From NCBI GenBank assembly GCA_016946835.1, contig JACVTC010000058.1, positions 512,501 through 552,500 on the forward strand: DNA of 40,000 nt. Reading direction: 5' to 3'. The DNA comes from Neocallimastix lanati (nom. inval.). Lineage: Eukaryota > Neocallimastigomycota > Neocallimastigomycetes > Neocallimastigales > Neocallimastigaceae. The position numbers and the translations under genes were made by a program. This document shows positions 1-14,048 of this stretch, piece after piece. Each line of letters begins with the position of its first letter. Within the stretch, counting starts at the first letter, position 1. The notes under the pieces are model-generated. The model was given only the letters and a program-made list of their open reading frames with translations, was not told the DNA's origin and searched no databases.

Positions 1-1254
1 ATTATAATTGATAACGAATAAAAAATTTAAAAAAATGTTAATTCTAATAATAATAATAATAATAATAATTATAATTTTAAAATGATTTCATTATTATTTT
101 TTAAATAAAATATTTATTTTTTTTTATTTTTTTATTTTATTCTTGATTTATAAATATATAATTAATATATTATTTAATATATTTAACAGCATTTTTTGGA
201 TTAAAATTAAGGATAATTGTTATATGAATTTTAAAATTTTAATTATTATTTTTTTGTATATATAAAATTTTCTTTTCTTTTAATTAGTTAACACAACGTT
301 TATTATGATAAAAAATGTATATACATAAACTCATTAACGTTTAATATTTTATATTAAAAAAAAAAAGAAAGATAAAAAATATTTTTTAGCATATAAATAA
401 TAAACCAATATCCAATTTAATTCATTACTAAAAATTGTTAATTATTAAAAAAAAAAAATAAAGTAAAATAAAATAAAATGAAATAATAATAATAATAAAA
501 TGACAAATAAAAAAAAAATATATATATATATATTTATAAATATTAAATAAAAAACATTTTCTATTATAAAATTGAAAATTTTTTTTAAACTTTCATTCCA
601 TTTTTTTATATGTTTTAATTTTTAATTTAATTTATAAATAATAATTATAATAATATAGGATAAATTTTAAAATAGTTAAATAAACCTTATTATACGAAAG
701 GTTAATTTAAGAAACCTTCTTAAGAAATCATCTTTAAAAAAAATAAAAATTGGAATAACTAGAACATAATTTTTAAAAAATTATAATGAATATGGTATCC
801 AATAGTTTAAAATAAAATTATGATTAATTATACAAATAATTACATAAATTTCTTTTGAAATGGATTAAACATTATTAATTAATAAATTTAACAATACAAT
901 ATTGAAAATAAATATATATTATAAAGTATAAATTAAATAATTATCTTAAACTCTTCAATATATCATTCATTATTTCATAAATTAAATTAATAATAATTTA
1001 ATATTCAAAAAACTAGGTAAAATTAAATGAAGTTAAATAAAATAAAATGGAAATACTTTATTATGATATTATTTTATACGCTATCTACAATATTTCATTC
1101 CTTGGATAGTTATATATATAATTTTGTATTAGTGTAAACTTTTTAATTTCATATTAACATTTTGCATGTTTTAATATTACTTTGTTATTTATTTTGTTTT
1201 ATTTTATTTTATTTTATTTTTATGAATACTTCAAAATTATATAATACTGTACTA

Positions 1255-1286
<32 letters not shown>

Positions 1287-2819
1287 TTTTATTTCATTTT
1301 ATTATTATTTTTTTTATTAATAGAATCTCCCATCTAATAAAGAATACATATACATAAACGATAATAGATTTATATTAATTAACCTTTTTAAAGAATAAAT
1401 AAAAAAAAATTCAATTAAAAAAAAAAAAGTAATAATATATTCAAATGAAAAAAATATGTATATATATATTTTTTTTTTGCAAATTGAAAAAGTATAAATA
1501 ATAACATTTAACATGTTCATTTCTATTGATCTATTTCTTATTAATAATTATTGTTTTTTAATCCTGATCTTTTTTTTTTTTTTTTTTTTTTTTTGTACAT
1601 ATTAACATATAATAATTCTTTATAAAATATAAAAAATAAAAAATATTATCAAATAGATGAAATACATTCAATTTATAAGTAAATTATACTATTCTTTATG
1701 AAGTATTTATTTATTTAATCTATTAATTCAAATAAGTTTCTAAATAAATATATATATATAATTATATATTTATCATTGTCCTTTTATTATTATTTTTTTT
1801 TAATAAATAATTTTATTTAATACCATTTCTATTTATTAATTTTTAAAGTAATTATAATTCCTATTGTAATATATAGAATTTTTTTAGTTAAATATTTATT
1901 ATAAATATTGTTTATCATAAAATTTTCAATAAATAATAGCAACTTTAATAAATAAAAAAATGAGAAAAACAAAAATACTATAAAAAAAAGATAATATTTG
2001 TAGGAATTATAAATATATATATATATATTTTTTAATTTATATTTTAATATTTATTTTTTATTTTTTTTATTATTGAGAAATGACAAAATACATTCATTAA
2101 AATTAAACTTTTTATTTAAATATGATTTTTACTAAAATTTGCGAAAATAATACTTATTAATAAATTAATTTTTATCTTTTTGTTATATAAAACGATAATA
2201 ACTTATGATTAAAAAAAATTTATAATAGAACAATAAAATAAAATTAATATTTTTGATCATTCAAAAAAGTATATAATTTATTATGCTGAATTAACTATTT
2301 TAATTTTAATTTTTATCATATATATATATATATATATTTTTTTTTTTCTACTGAATAAATATTTAATATGCTATGAAAATATCAAAATTGGTATAATATA
2401 GTTTTTTTTTATAATAATATATATTAAATAATATATATAATAAAATTTAAATCATAAAAAGTGACTTAAAAATAATAAATGAATAATGATAAAATAGTAT
2501 TATAATTATATAATAATTTATAAATATGAAAGTACAATGTTAAAAAGTTTGAATAATGAAATGGTGAAGTAATAATTAAAAAAACACTTAAATAATAATC
2601 CTTTTCTTTTTCTTTTTCTTTTTTTTTTTAAATAAGAAAATAAATTAATTTTATAAATAAAGTTATTTTTAATTTTATTTCATTTTGTTATTTTATTTAT
2701 ATTTATATTTTACCAGATTTTATAATAATAATAAATTAACAATATTAATATAGAATATAGTTAAATATATCATTTGAATTAAGAAAAAAAAATAAAATGA
2801 ATTAATAAATAATAAATAA

Positions 2820-2874
<55 letters not shown>

Positions 2875-3666
2875 AAATTAATCAAAAAATTTAAAATAAT
2901 ATAAATATACTTTTTTTTTTATTTATTATATTATTAAATTTTATATTTATAATATACTTTTTCTTTTTATTGTTTTATTTTATATTATTATTATTATTAT
3001 GATTATTATTTTTTTTATTTTTTTTTATTATTTTATTCATTATTTTAATTTTTTTTAAAAAATTAATGAAGTAAAATTAATGATAGTAATATATTTATTT
3101 ATTTTCTAAAAAAAAAAGAGAATAAAAAAACAAAGAATTATAATTTATTTTATAAAAAGAAACCTTTATATAGTATTATTAAATAAAAATAAATATATTA
3201 CGAGTTATCATCTAATTAAGATAATTATTATTCATATGTATGTATAAATATATATATATATTATAAAATTAACAATAAAAGGAAATTTATAAACTTTTTT
3301 TTTTAATTGATTCAAATCAATATATTAAATACAATATAATAATGTCACTTTTTAAGTAAATAAAAATAGTATTTTTTTTTTTTTATTTTTCAGTTAAAAT
3401 TTTGAGTTGGGCTATACATTTTCAATTATTAATTATAAATATCATTATAATTAAAATTTGTATATTTTAATCAAGGTTGACGTGAAAATCAAAAATAATA
3501 ATATAAAATTATAATTTTTATACCAATATAAAAATATATTATATAATTAATTTTAATTTTATTTTAAATAATATTTTTATAATTGGAAAATAAAGCATTA
3601 TACGATATAATTCATATTATTTTTAAATACAATCTCTTATATATATTCATACTAATTTATTTATCG

Positions 3667-3699
<33 letters not shown>

Positions 3700-4294
3700 T
3701 TAATGAAATAAAAAAAAGATTTTCTATAATTTTATTTAATTTTACAGGTAAAAATAATTATTATATATATATATAATTATTATAATTATTATTATAAACA
3801 ATTTTTTTTAATATATTTAATTATTTTATCTTTATATTCAATAAATAAATAAAATTTTTAATTGATCTATTATAAAACATAATAATGTATATATATTTTT
3901 TAAAACAATATATATTATTAATATTTTTTTCTAATATATAATATAATTTCGTATATATATATATATATATTTATACTGTATTATAAAAAAAAGTTTACGA
4001 TTAACGAATGACTAGTAGATTTCAATATAGAAGAGATAATTTAAAATAATATATCAGAAAAATCATTATTATAAAGTTTGCAATATAATAACTTTATATT
4101 AATCATTTTCCTTTCTTTTCTGATTATTTAATTTTGGTTCCAACCTATTATCATTTTTATTTTTATGTTTTTTATTTTTTTCAATTCACAATACATTCTT
4201 TTATATAATTTCAACATAATAAATTACAACATAAATTAATATATTGGAATTTTCATTAACATAAAATAAAAATATTTTTTTTGGAAATAAAAAA

Positions 4295-4325
<31 letters not shown>

Positions 4326-4409
4326 TAATAATAAAAAACGCATCGTAATTTTAAAACTATATATAGTAAAATAATATCAAAATTATTTAAAGAATAAAGT
4401 TAAATAATT
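1..4409. other. gene-free A/T-rich spacer
   Basis: I see no supportable gene in this stretch on either strand. It consists of A/T homopolymers, (TA)n and short AAT/AAAT runs, including a 30-base T run at 3669-3698. The longest open stretch (minus strand, about 1317-1520) reads as Phe/Ile/Tyr/Lys low complexity and has no family resemblance. The last few hundred bases should contain the promoter and 5' leader of the gene starting at 4410, but no distinct element can be picked out of this composition. Confidence 0.7.
2817..2876. repeat. (AAAT)n microsatellite
   Basis: About 60 bases of nearly pure AAAT repeat in the left spacer, with AAT-type units just before it. It is simple-sequence DNA with no sign of function. 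Confidence 0.9.
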
Positions 4410-7400
4410 ATGGCATCTTCTTCAATTACTGTACCAAAACGGTAAAATAATTATAATGTTTTATCCATCAATTTAAAATTTTTTCTTTTATTAATTTAAT
4501 TTTATAATTTAAAATCAATATTTAATTAATTAAAAATTCTTAATACATAATATTATGTACAAAAAAAAAGTCGTGTTAAAGTATATGAATTATCAGATGA
4601 TGGCTCATGGGTTAGTTTTATTAATTTATATCATTATATGTGAACATTCAAATTTAATAATAATTTGATGTATTGATAAATTTTGTTTTATTAATTATTC
4701 TCCTTTTTTAAAAATATTGTAAATTTTGAAATTGAATATTAATTAGATGGATAGAGGAACAGGTCATATATTACCATTAATGCAGGTAGAATATCTATTA
4801 AAATGTTAATTTTTAAATAAGAGTTTTTATTTTGATATTTTCGTTGTATCAAATAAAAACTAAATGGAATAATATATATTAATATATTAGCCAAATGAAA
4901 TACCAGCCTTAGTAGTAATATCGGAAGAAAATCAGCAGCAAATTCTTAATTCAAGAATCTATAAAGAATATATATTTAGAAGACAACAAGGTACATTATT
5001 GAATTATTAAATAAACATAATAAAATAATTAAATCATATGTGTAAAAATATAGATATTAAAAGAATTATATACATATTTATATATTTATTTTTATTTTCT
5101 TTTATTTTTTATTTTAAATAAATTTATTTACAAAGAAACTTTGATTTTATGGACAGATCAAAAAAATGTTGAACTTGCATTGAGTTTTCAAGAATCAACT
5201 GGTTGTCTTGAAGTTTGGTAATTATATACAATTAATCATTGAATATTAATATTAATGAAATCATCATTTTATTTTTTTTTTTTTTTTTTAAATGATTTAA
5301 TAAAATATTGTTAAAGTTAATTAATAACATCAATTAAATTATAAAATTTTATTAAAGGAATGAAATAGCACAAATACAGAAAGACTTACCTCCTTCAGGA
5401 AATATACCTAATGGTAATACACACACATATATATATATATATTTTTTTTTTTTAAATAAATATTTTAATATATAATAAGTACTAATCAATTAACATTGGA
5501 AATTTTTCAAAATTTTAATGAATAAAATATATTAAATAATATATAGATGAATTTTATGATAACGATTTTATTTCATTACCAGAACCAACAATAGCTAATT
5601 TGGAAGAAATAGAAAATGCAATTAATCAAGCATCACGTTCTATCTGTTCTAAGGATCAATTAGCTCAATATGTTATTTCAGAAGTAAATAATAAAATTTT
5701 AATAAAAATATTTTAAATAATTCTTAGTAAGTAAATTAAAGTCGTATTAATTATTATTATTTTTTTTTTTTTATTTTTTATTTTTTATTTTTTTCTTTTT
5801 AAATAGCATTATATTGATAAATTGATTCCATTATTGGAAGATTGTGAAGATTTAGATAGTACCGAAGATTTATATCGATTATCTGCTATTATGAAAGCTA
5901 TTAGTAAGTTATTATTTGTTAAATTACATGCATATAATATATATAATTAAACTTATTAATAACCAAATTTAATGTTTATATTAATAAAACAATTTATAAA
6001 AATATTTTTAATATTAGTTTATTTAAATGATAATATCATATACCATCATATTCTGCAAGATGATAAAATCTTAGGTGTCGTCGGAATGCTAGAACGTAAA
6101 AATAAAATATTTTAGTTTTAAAAAATTTTTTTATTATATATATATATATATATATTTTAATAAAATAATTATTAAATATTTAATTATATTATATGTATAT
6201 TTTATAAATTATATATAGGTGATCGTGATTTTCCAAATGCTAAAGCTTCTTATAGAGAATATCTTTCTGATAAAACTAGATTTAAACATGTAATTTTTCT
6301 TAAATTTATTGGCTAAATATTAATACTATTTATTTATTTATTAATTTTATTTTATTTTTATTTTATTTTTAAAAATATATATTATATTGTCATTTATAAT
6401 CATTGAATAAAATATAGGTTGTTTCATTCAATAACCCTGAAATTGAAGCAAAAATACATCAAACTTATAGAGCTCAATATTTAAAAGATGTTGTTTTAGC
6501 AAGAACAATAGATGATCCAAATTATTCTTCATTAAATTCAATTATTTTTTTTAATTATGTTGCTATTGTTAATTTTATTCAAACAGATAAACAATTTTTA
6601 AAGAATCTTTTTGATATATTAAATGATAAAACAAATTCGATTGATCAAAGAAAACAAGTTATTATGTTTTTACATGAATTATGTTCAGTTACAAAAGGAT
6701 TACAATACGTATATAGAGATATATTTTATAAGTAAATAAAACTAAAATCAATTTTTTTTTTTTTTGTTTTTTTGTTTTTTTTTATTAAATATATATAAAT
6801 TTTAATAGATAAATTCAATAAGAGTATATTGATTCATCAAAATTTTAACATAATTATAAATATATTTATTAATAATGTTTTTATTTTGTTTTATTTTTTT
6901 TTTATTTATATAAATATAAATTATATTATTTAATTTTAAATTAATAAAAGATCATTAACTGAATATGGATTACTATCAATTGTCGAAGAATTAGCTTATC
7001 ATGAAGATATATCAATTAGATTAGCATTAATATCAATGCTTACAAATATGTTAGATCATGAAACAGCACTTGTAAGAAATTATTGTATCAATCAAATGAA
7101 GAAGGAAGGAAAACCTTTAATAGAAACTATTATAGATAGATTCCATTCGGATCCTGATTCAGGAATTCGTTCACAATATATGGATATTTTAAGAATATTA
7201 TTAGATACCTCAACTTTAGATCCAAATGAAGTAAGATAGAACAAAAATAAAAAAGAAAAGAAAAAAAAATATATTTTTTTTTATTTTTGAAATATTAAAA
7301 TTCATGTTTTATTAATAATATTTTGGAAACTAATCAATAAAATTTTATATTTTATATTTATATAATTTTATTTTGAAATGGTTAATTAATTTCATTAAAT

Positions 7401-10298
7401 AATATCAAAAAGAGTATTACAACTACAATTCAAAATAAACCAGAAGTAGATGAATTTTTAGATTTATTTTATGAAAAATATATTAATTTATTAGTTAAAC
7501 CCATTACCGACTTAACTGATAAAAGTTTAAGAATAAATAAGAGTACGTCATTCAAAAAAAGGAGAAAAAAAAATACTTTAATTAATATAATATAATCACA
7601 TGAAGTATTTTTTATTATGGAATTATAAATAAAATTAATCTTGTTTTATCTCTATCAATATATTTAACAAATATTATTACTATTATTATTATTTATTATT
7701 ATTATTTTTTTTTTTTTTTTTTTTTTTTTTGAAAAAATAATATAGGAGGAAAAACTGAGTTATATGCTTCATATGAAAAGAATTCAACCTTCTTTATGAT
7801 ATGCGAATTATTATGTTTTTGTATAAAAAACCATAGTTATCGTTGTAAATTCTTTATATTAAAATCAACTATTACCGAAAAAATATGTTTATTATTAAAA
7901 TCTAATGAAAAGTATATTCGTTTATGTAAGTTATATATATATTATTTTTATTTTTATCTTTAAATCATAGTATTTTATTTTTATATTATTTATATATTAT
8001 AATATTTTTTGTATTATATTATATTATATTATATTATTTATTTTATTTAATTTTTTTTTTTTTTTTTTTTAAAAAAAAGTAATAAACTTGATTTGATGAT
8101 TTATTAATATTTTTATATAATTATTTTATATATAAAATTTAAAATAATAAAAATAGCTGCTTTAAGATATTTTAGAGCATGTATATCTATGAAAGATGAA
8201 TTTTATAATAAACATTTAATAAAAAATTCAGTATTTAAACCTATAATTCAAATGTTATCTGAAACAGAAAAAAGAAATAATTTGCTTAATTCAGCATGCT
8301 TAGAATTATTTGTATTCATTAGAGTAGTAAGTTATTTTTTATTTTTTATTTTTTATATATTAATAAAAAAAAAAAAAAAAAAAAAAAAAAGATAAAAATA
8401 AAAATAAAAAATAAAAAAATAAATTATTAATATTAATTTATATATGTATATTTTATTTTATTTTTATAATATATAAATATTAATTCTCTATATTTTTATT
8501 AATAATTTATTTTTTAATTATAATATTAAGGAAAATATTAAGTCTTTAATTGTACATATTGTTTCAAATTACCGTTCGATCTTAGAAACTTTTAATTATG
8601 TTAATGTATTTAAATTATTAATAACAAGATATGAACAATATCAAGATAGTAGTGAATCTGTAAATAATAATGAAACAACAAGGTAAAAATTTTAATAATT
8701 ATTATATATTTAAAAATAAAATAAATTTATAATTATTTTATTATTATTATGAATTTTAATTTTTAAATAAAAATTTTATCATATTAATTTATTTCATTTT
8801 TATTATAATTTTTATTAATTGCTTATTTTAATTTTTATTATTATTTTATTTAATATTTTATTTTATTTTATTTTAATTTTTTTTTTTCTTTTTTTTTTTT
8901 TTTTAAAAAAATTTTTTTAAATATATATAATATATGTATATATAAAATAGTAAAATGTCAATATCATCAAAAGTTAATGATTGGGGTAAAACTGATGAAG
9001 AAGAAGAAGCCTACTTTAATGATGATGATGAAGAAGATGAAGATTCATTAACAGAGAATACTGAAAAGAATACTGAAGATACAAATAAAGATAAATCTGA
9101 AAAAAGTATAAATTCAAGAATAGCATTAACCAATTCACTAAATGGACCATCTAGAGGAAGAATTGCTAATCCAAATGCTATAGTAGCAAGATTTATTCGT
9201 TCAACACAACCATTGGCATCTGGATTAGTAGATTATCCAGATGATGATGATATAATAGAGGAAGAGGAAGATGAAGATGAAGAAGATGAAGAAATGACAC
9301 CTAAACATAGTGTAAAACCACACATAGATACCAAAAAGGAAAATGTCACTTTAACATCATTAGACAAAAACAAAAAAGATGATAACTCTTCCATATCAAA
9401 AGATAATGCTCAAAAAGATTCAGCAACAACTTCTATTAGTAAATATTCATTACCAAATAATAAGATAAGGAAAATAGAATTTGTATCAGAGAAAAAAGAT
9501 AATATAGAAGTAGGAAAAAAAGAAGAAGAAAAGAAATTGGATTCATTGACAACTACTAATAACGTTAATAAATTGAATACCAGTAGTACTAGTAAAAGTA
9601 CTAATAATGATAATGACAATGATAAAGAAATGAAGATAGATTATAATAATAGTAATAATAAAAATATTAATAATAGCAATAATAAAAGTAATGACAATAA
9701 CAACATTAATATTAATATTAATAATTTAAGTAATAAAAGTAATAAAAGATCACGAGAAGAAGAAGATAATGATATTGATGATGATGCTCCTCTACCAATA
9801 AGGAAAAGGGTGAATAAAGAAGATGATGATGAATTATTTCTACAAAGTATTAATAGAAATAAAATGAAGAAAGAAGCAAGTAAATTAAATCCTAATGAAA
9901 AATCAAAATCACCTTTAAATAATAAAAAAATTACATTGAATATATCACCAAAATTGAAACATACTGAAATATCATCAGCTTCGTCTATTACTACCTCCAA
10001 TTCAACAATAAATACAAATTTATCTTCATCCTCATCATCAATCTCTAATATTAATCCAGTAGCAACAGCAACAACGCCATCAACCACATCATCAGCGACT
10101 ACTACTACATCATCTCCTAAAAAGAAGTTATTTGATTCAAATGCTATGGATGAAGATGAAAAAGAACCTAGTAATACCACTACTGTAACTAATATGAATA
10201 ATTCTATAGAGGAAGATAATAACTCCAAGGAGAATAAGAAAAAAGTAGATATTATAATTAATCCTAATTTAAAAAATATAAATTTGAAAAAGAGTTGA
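4410..10298 (+). CDS. SMEK/PSY2: PP4 regulatory subunit 3 (SMEK/PSY2 family)
   Basis: Protein phosphatase 4 regulatory subunit 3, which in yeast and animals targets the PP4 catalytic subunit to substrates in DNA-damage recovery and signalling. I model 17 exons: 4410-4441, 4571-4610, 4747-4785, 4891-4990, 5136-5217, 5358-5413, 5547-5683, 5807-5903, 6018-6095, 6219-6289, 6418-6731, 6951-7230, 7413-7542, 7746-7925, 8157-8326, 8531-8682, 8951-10298. All junctions are GT-AG and in phase, giving 1101 aa. Residues 1-116 form the PH/RanBD-like domain, with RRVKVYELSDDGSW, DRGTGH and LALSFQE. The SMEK core and ARM-like helices follow, with KIHQTYRAQYLKDVVL, LRYFRACISMKDEFYNKH and FEFIRVE-like FVFIRVEN. 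The last exon (from residue 653) starts with an acidic EAYFNDDDEED stretch, then GLVDYPDDDD as in animal SMEK, then a long Asn/Ser/Lys-rich tail. Two exons are only 32 and 39-40 nt. The family call is secure; exact ends are predictions. Confidence 0.95.
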
Positions 10299-10379
10299 AA
10301 AAACAAAAATACACAAAATAAAAAATAATTCTAAAGTTTATAATAATACTTATATACAAATATACATAAAAAGAAATTG

Positions 10380-10411
<32 letters not shown>

Positions 10412-11055
10412 ATATTTTTTTTTTTAACTTTTAATAAAAAGTATATTATAATTTATTATAATCAAATTTAATAAATAAAGGTTTATATTATTAAAATTGA
10501 TTATGAAATTTGACAAAAATATCAATATTACATTAAATTTTTTAAGAAAATAAGTTAATATAATACAAAAAATAATAATATATATATATTTTTTTCTTAA
10601 TTTAAAATATATATTATATATATAATATCTATATTTATACATACAATTTTTTTTTTTTTATATATAAGTAATTCTTTTCAATTATTATTATTATTATTGT
10701 TATTATTATTTTTCTTTATTTTCCTTTTATTTTTATTGTTTTTCTTTTTCTTTTTTTCTTTATATATATATATATATTTATTATTGATTATTACATTATT
10801 TAAATACAACTTATAAATTATAATATATTTATTATTTTTATTATACAATATTTTTCTTCATTCTTTTTATATTAAAATTAACAATAATAATAATTTTATT
10901 TTATTTTATTTTTTTTATTATATATATATTTTTTATATTTATTTAAATATATATTATTTTATTATTATTATTATTATTATTATTTTATTTAATATTATAA
11001 CAAAATAAAATAATAGTAACAATAATAATAATAATAATAAATTATAAAACAGAAC

Positions 11056-11080
<25 letters not shown>

Positions 11081-11086
<6 letters not shown>

Positions 11087-11106
11087 ATAAAAATAATTAT
11101 ATATCC

Positions 11107-11155
<49 letters not shown>

Positions 11156-11180
11156 ATAAAAATAATTATATATCCATATT
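11081..11180. repeat. two-copy A-tract repeat, period about 69 bp
   Basis: The core AGAATAAAAATAATTATATA followed by TCCATATT occurs twice, at about 11084-11111 and 11153-11180. The copies are identical and separated by a roughly 40-base A run; another A run lies before the first and a shorter one after the second. This is a recent tandem duplication by unequal exchange or slippage. Confidence 0.85.
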
Positions 11181-11461
11181 AAAAAAAAAAAAAATAGTAC
11201 ATTTTTATATTTATTTATTTTTATTTTTTTTTTTTTTTTCATTTTCATATATTAATTTTTTTATCATTCCATCTTCCTTATTACTTTGATTATATTTTTA
11301 TTTTTTTATTTAATTATGATAATATATAAACTTATTATATGCAATAAATTTTTTTAATTAGTAATATTAAAAAGCTTATTCAAATTTGTGAATTTAAATA
11401 ATATACTTTATATCTATTTTTATATTGTAATTAAAATATTTTTAATATTGAATTTTTTTTT

Positions 11462-11880
11462 TTAGACTAGGGAATAATGAGTAAAGAGGGTAGAAGAATC
11501 TCTGTACTATTCTTTTTTACATATTATCGTAATTATTATAATTATCTACTATGTACCGTCTTACGTTTATAACTATAAACATATTATAAAAATCTGTAAC
11601 GTCGGATTAAAAAAGGAAAAAAAAAACATATATTATATTAAAAAAAGTTATACTAGGGTTATATATAAAAAGAAAGATTGACTTATCGTTCCGGCATCGA
11701 TACAACCCAATTTCTAGGCAAGGGTAATATAGCAAGATTTTACCCATAAAGATCTGTTCAAGCGGACGTCTTTTGTCAGTGATCTATGATACAATCTTCT
11801 AAGATCAAGTCGAACCTTATTGTACTTGACTCATATATAAGTCCCATCCCAGGTAAAATTTACAATATACCAATTATAAA
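11462..11880. other. GC-enriched structured island: candidate ncRNA or solo LTR/SINE
   Basis: About 400 bp with clearly more C and G than the surrounding spacer and no open reading frame. Direct inverted repeats: GGGTAA (11722-11727) with TTACCC (11740-11745); AGATC (11750-11754) with GATCT (11781-11785); TCAAGT (11805-11810) with ACTTGA (11824-11829). A near-palindrome around 11828-11843 contains TATATAAG on the plus strand. The part from 11595 to 11864 begins TGTAAC and ends TTTACA, the TG...CA form of LTR termini, but I see no target-site duplication next to those ends. The minus strand has GGTTCGACTTG at about 11807-11817, close to a pol III B box, but no convincing A box or cloverleaf. 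In an AT-rich genome such islands are often structured RNA genes or transposon remnants. I cannot tell which, and no named RNA is recognised. Confidence 0.4.
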
Positions 11881-11921
11881 AGGTAGAAAAAAAAAATGTA
11901 TGTGATTGTTTAATATTATAT

Positions 11922-11963
<42 letters not shown>

Positions 11964-11967
<4 letters not shown>

Positions 11968-12158
11968 ATTATATATACATCTTTTTTTTTTTAAAAAAAT
12001 ATTATATATACATCTTTTTTTTTTTTTTTAAAAAATATTATATATACATCTTTTTTTTTTTTAAAAATATTATATATACATCTTTTTTTTTTTTTTTTTT
12101 TTTTTTTAAATATTATATATACATCTTTTTTTTTTTTAAAAATATTATATATACATCT
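11964..12158. repeat. six-copy AAATATTATATATACATC/T-tract minisatellite
   Basis: The core AAATATTATATATACATC occurs six times, each followed by a variable T tract of roughly 10 to 25 bases and a few A residues. The cores are invariant while the T tracts differ in length. The array starts after a T run of more than 40 bases that lies just downstream of the 11.5-11.9 kb island. Confidence 0.9.
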
Positions 12159-13532
12159 TTTTTTTTTTTTTTTTTTTTTGAAAATTGGTTAAGAAATTGA
12201 TATGAATTATTATAAATCAATGAATTATATATATTTATTGGTTATCTATAAAAGTTTTTGATAATAGAACAATTTTTTTTTTTAAATATTAATTCATTGT
12301 TTTTAAACTAATAAATTTTAATAATATAAAATATAAGTATATTATTATAATTAAAAGGTATCACAAATAGAATTGTATATTTTTATTAAAATTAAAGTTT
12401 ATATTTATCTATATTTTTTGATTTAAAATTATCTTTAAATTAAGATATAAATATAATTTAAAATTATAAAAATATATATATATATATATATATGACTGAT
12501 TATATGATGATGATGATAAATATAAATAAATAAAAAATTATAAAACAAATATTTATAAATAACTTCATTATAGTTTATATATGATATGATATATATAATA
12601 TATGAATATGAAAAAAAAAAGAATCAATTTTATCAATAATATAAAAATATATCATGAATATTAAAAATTATAAAGAACTTTTGAAAATTTAAAGATTTAA
12701 TAATTATTTTTTATAGTGAAATGTAATAATAATGAGAATTTAAAAGAAAAAATTAATATTTTGATATTTATAATGAAAAATAAACAAAAAATATATTAAT
12801 ATATTAAATAAAATATGAAAATAATATATAACAATTATTTAATATTTAATAAAATAATTAATAATATAATTTGAATATATAAAAATTTATATTATTTAGA
12901 ATATTTATATTAATTATATTATTCTATTTATTAAATATAAATTTTAATTAATATTAAAATAATTATAAGGGTTAATTTAATTCCTATATTATTTGATATT
13001 TTATTGATATACTATAAAAAAAAAAAAAAACAATATGGAAATATTTTTACATAAAAGAAATAAAAATATTATATTCCTATTACTTTTAATTTAAAATATA
13101 AACCTTCTTGAATTGAACATTTGAAATTAGATATAAAATATCATAAAAATTAACATATTATGAATTTATTAAGTTTATAATATATAATAATAGTATATTT
13201 AATTTTAATTAAAAATAATAATACTATTGAATATAATTAATTTGAAATGATTAAAAGTATATAATTTAAAATATAATACAAATTTATTCTGTTAAATAAG
13301 TGAATAAATTCATATATTAGAATATCATTAAAGAAGGTAAAAAATAAGATAAAAACATATTGTCCATAAAATTTAAAATTTATATATCAGATTTGACAAT
13401 ATATCACAGTTATAACCTTCCATCTATTAACAATAATAGAAAAAAAAGACTTTATATTAAAGTCCATTTTTGAAAAAGAAATCTTGATAATAAAACATAA
13501 TATATGATTTTATTATCAATACCGAAATATAC

Positions 13533-13640
13533 CAATAAAATTTCAAATAAAATTTCAAATAAAATTTCAAATAAAATTTCAAATAAAATTTCAAATAAAA
13601 TTTCAAATAAAATTTCAAATAGAATTTCAAATAAAATTTC
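13533..13640. repeat. 12-bp tandem repeat AAATAAAATTTC, nine copies
   Basis: Nine head-to-tail 12-bp units. The first differs at its first base (CAATAAAATTTC), the eighth has one A-to-G change (AAATAGAATTTC), and the rest are identical. Because the unit is a multiple of three, the minus strand is open and reads as repeated Lys-Phe-Tyr-Leu, but the flanks show no coding character, so I treat it as a minisatellite. Confidence 0.92.
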
Positions 13641-13975
13641 AAAAAAAAGAAAATGCCCTAATTAAATATTTATTAAATTAACAAAAAATAATGTTAACTA
13701 AAAATTAATAAATATATCAAATTTTTATGTGTTAATAAATGAATTTTTTTTTTTTTTTTTTATTTTTTTTTTCTTTTTTCATAGAAATTACAAAAATATT
13801 CAATAATTAATTATATATAAAAGTAATAATTGTTTTATATGTAAATTCCTTTTTAATAGAAATAGTATTTTTTTTTTTTTTTCATTTTTAATTTGTATTA
13901 TTTAAAAGAAATAATATATTGAAGGATTTAAAATATTTCATTATATATATTTTTCGACATTTATCTTTAATTTTG

Positions 13976-14007
<32 letters not shown>

Positions 14008-14016
14008 TTTTAATAA

Positions 14017-14048
<32 letters not shown>

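Noticed and set aside
1317-1520. 67-codon minus-strand frame in the left spacer
   Set aside because: Phe/Ile/Tyr/Lys low complexity generated by A/T background; no coding signal.
9641-10306. Long minus-strand open frame opposite the last SMEK exon
   Set aside because: It is the antisense shadow of Asn/Ser/Asp-rich coding sequence; the plus strand is clearly the gene.
11799-11810. Twelve-base match CTAAGATCAAGT to the 5' region of U2 snRNA
   Set aside because: The branch-point recognition sequence GTAGTA and the flanking U2 helices are absent, so this is not a U2 gene; the match is likely chance.
11800-11860. Possible tRNA on the minus strand because of a B-box-like GGTTCGACTTG
   Set aside because: No seven-base-pair acceptor stem, anticodon stem or A box can be placed around it. 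Kept only as a hint for a SINE-like element.
11964-12158. Regularly spaced repeats resembling a CRISPR array
   Set aside because: The intervals are T tracts rather than unique spacers and the genome is eukaryotic.
13457-13642. Minus-strand reading frame of repeated KFYL
   Set aside because: It is the translation of the 12-bp tandem repeat, with no coding character in the flanks and no family match.
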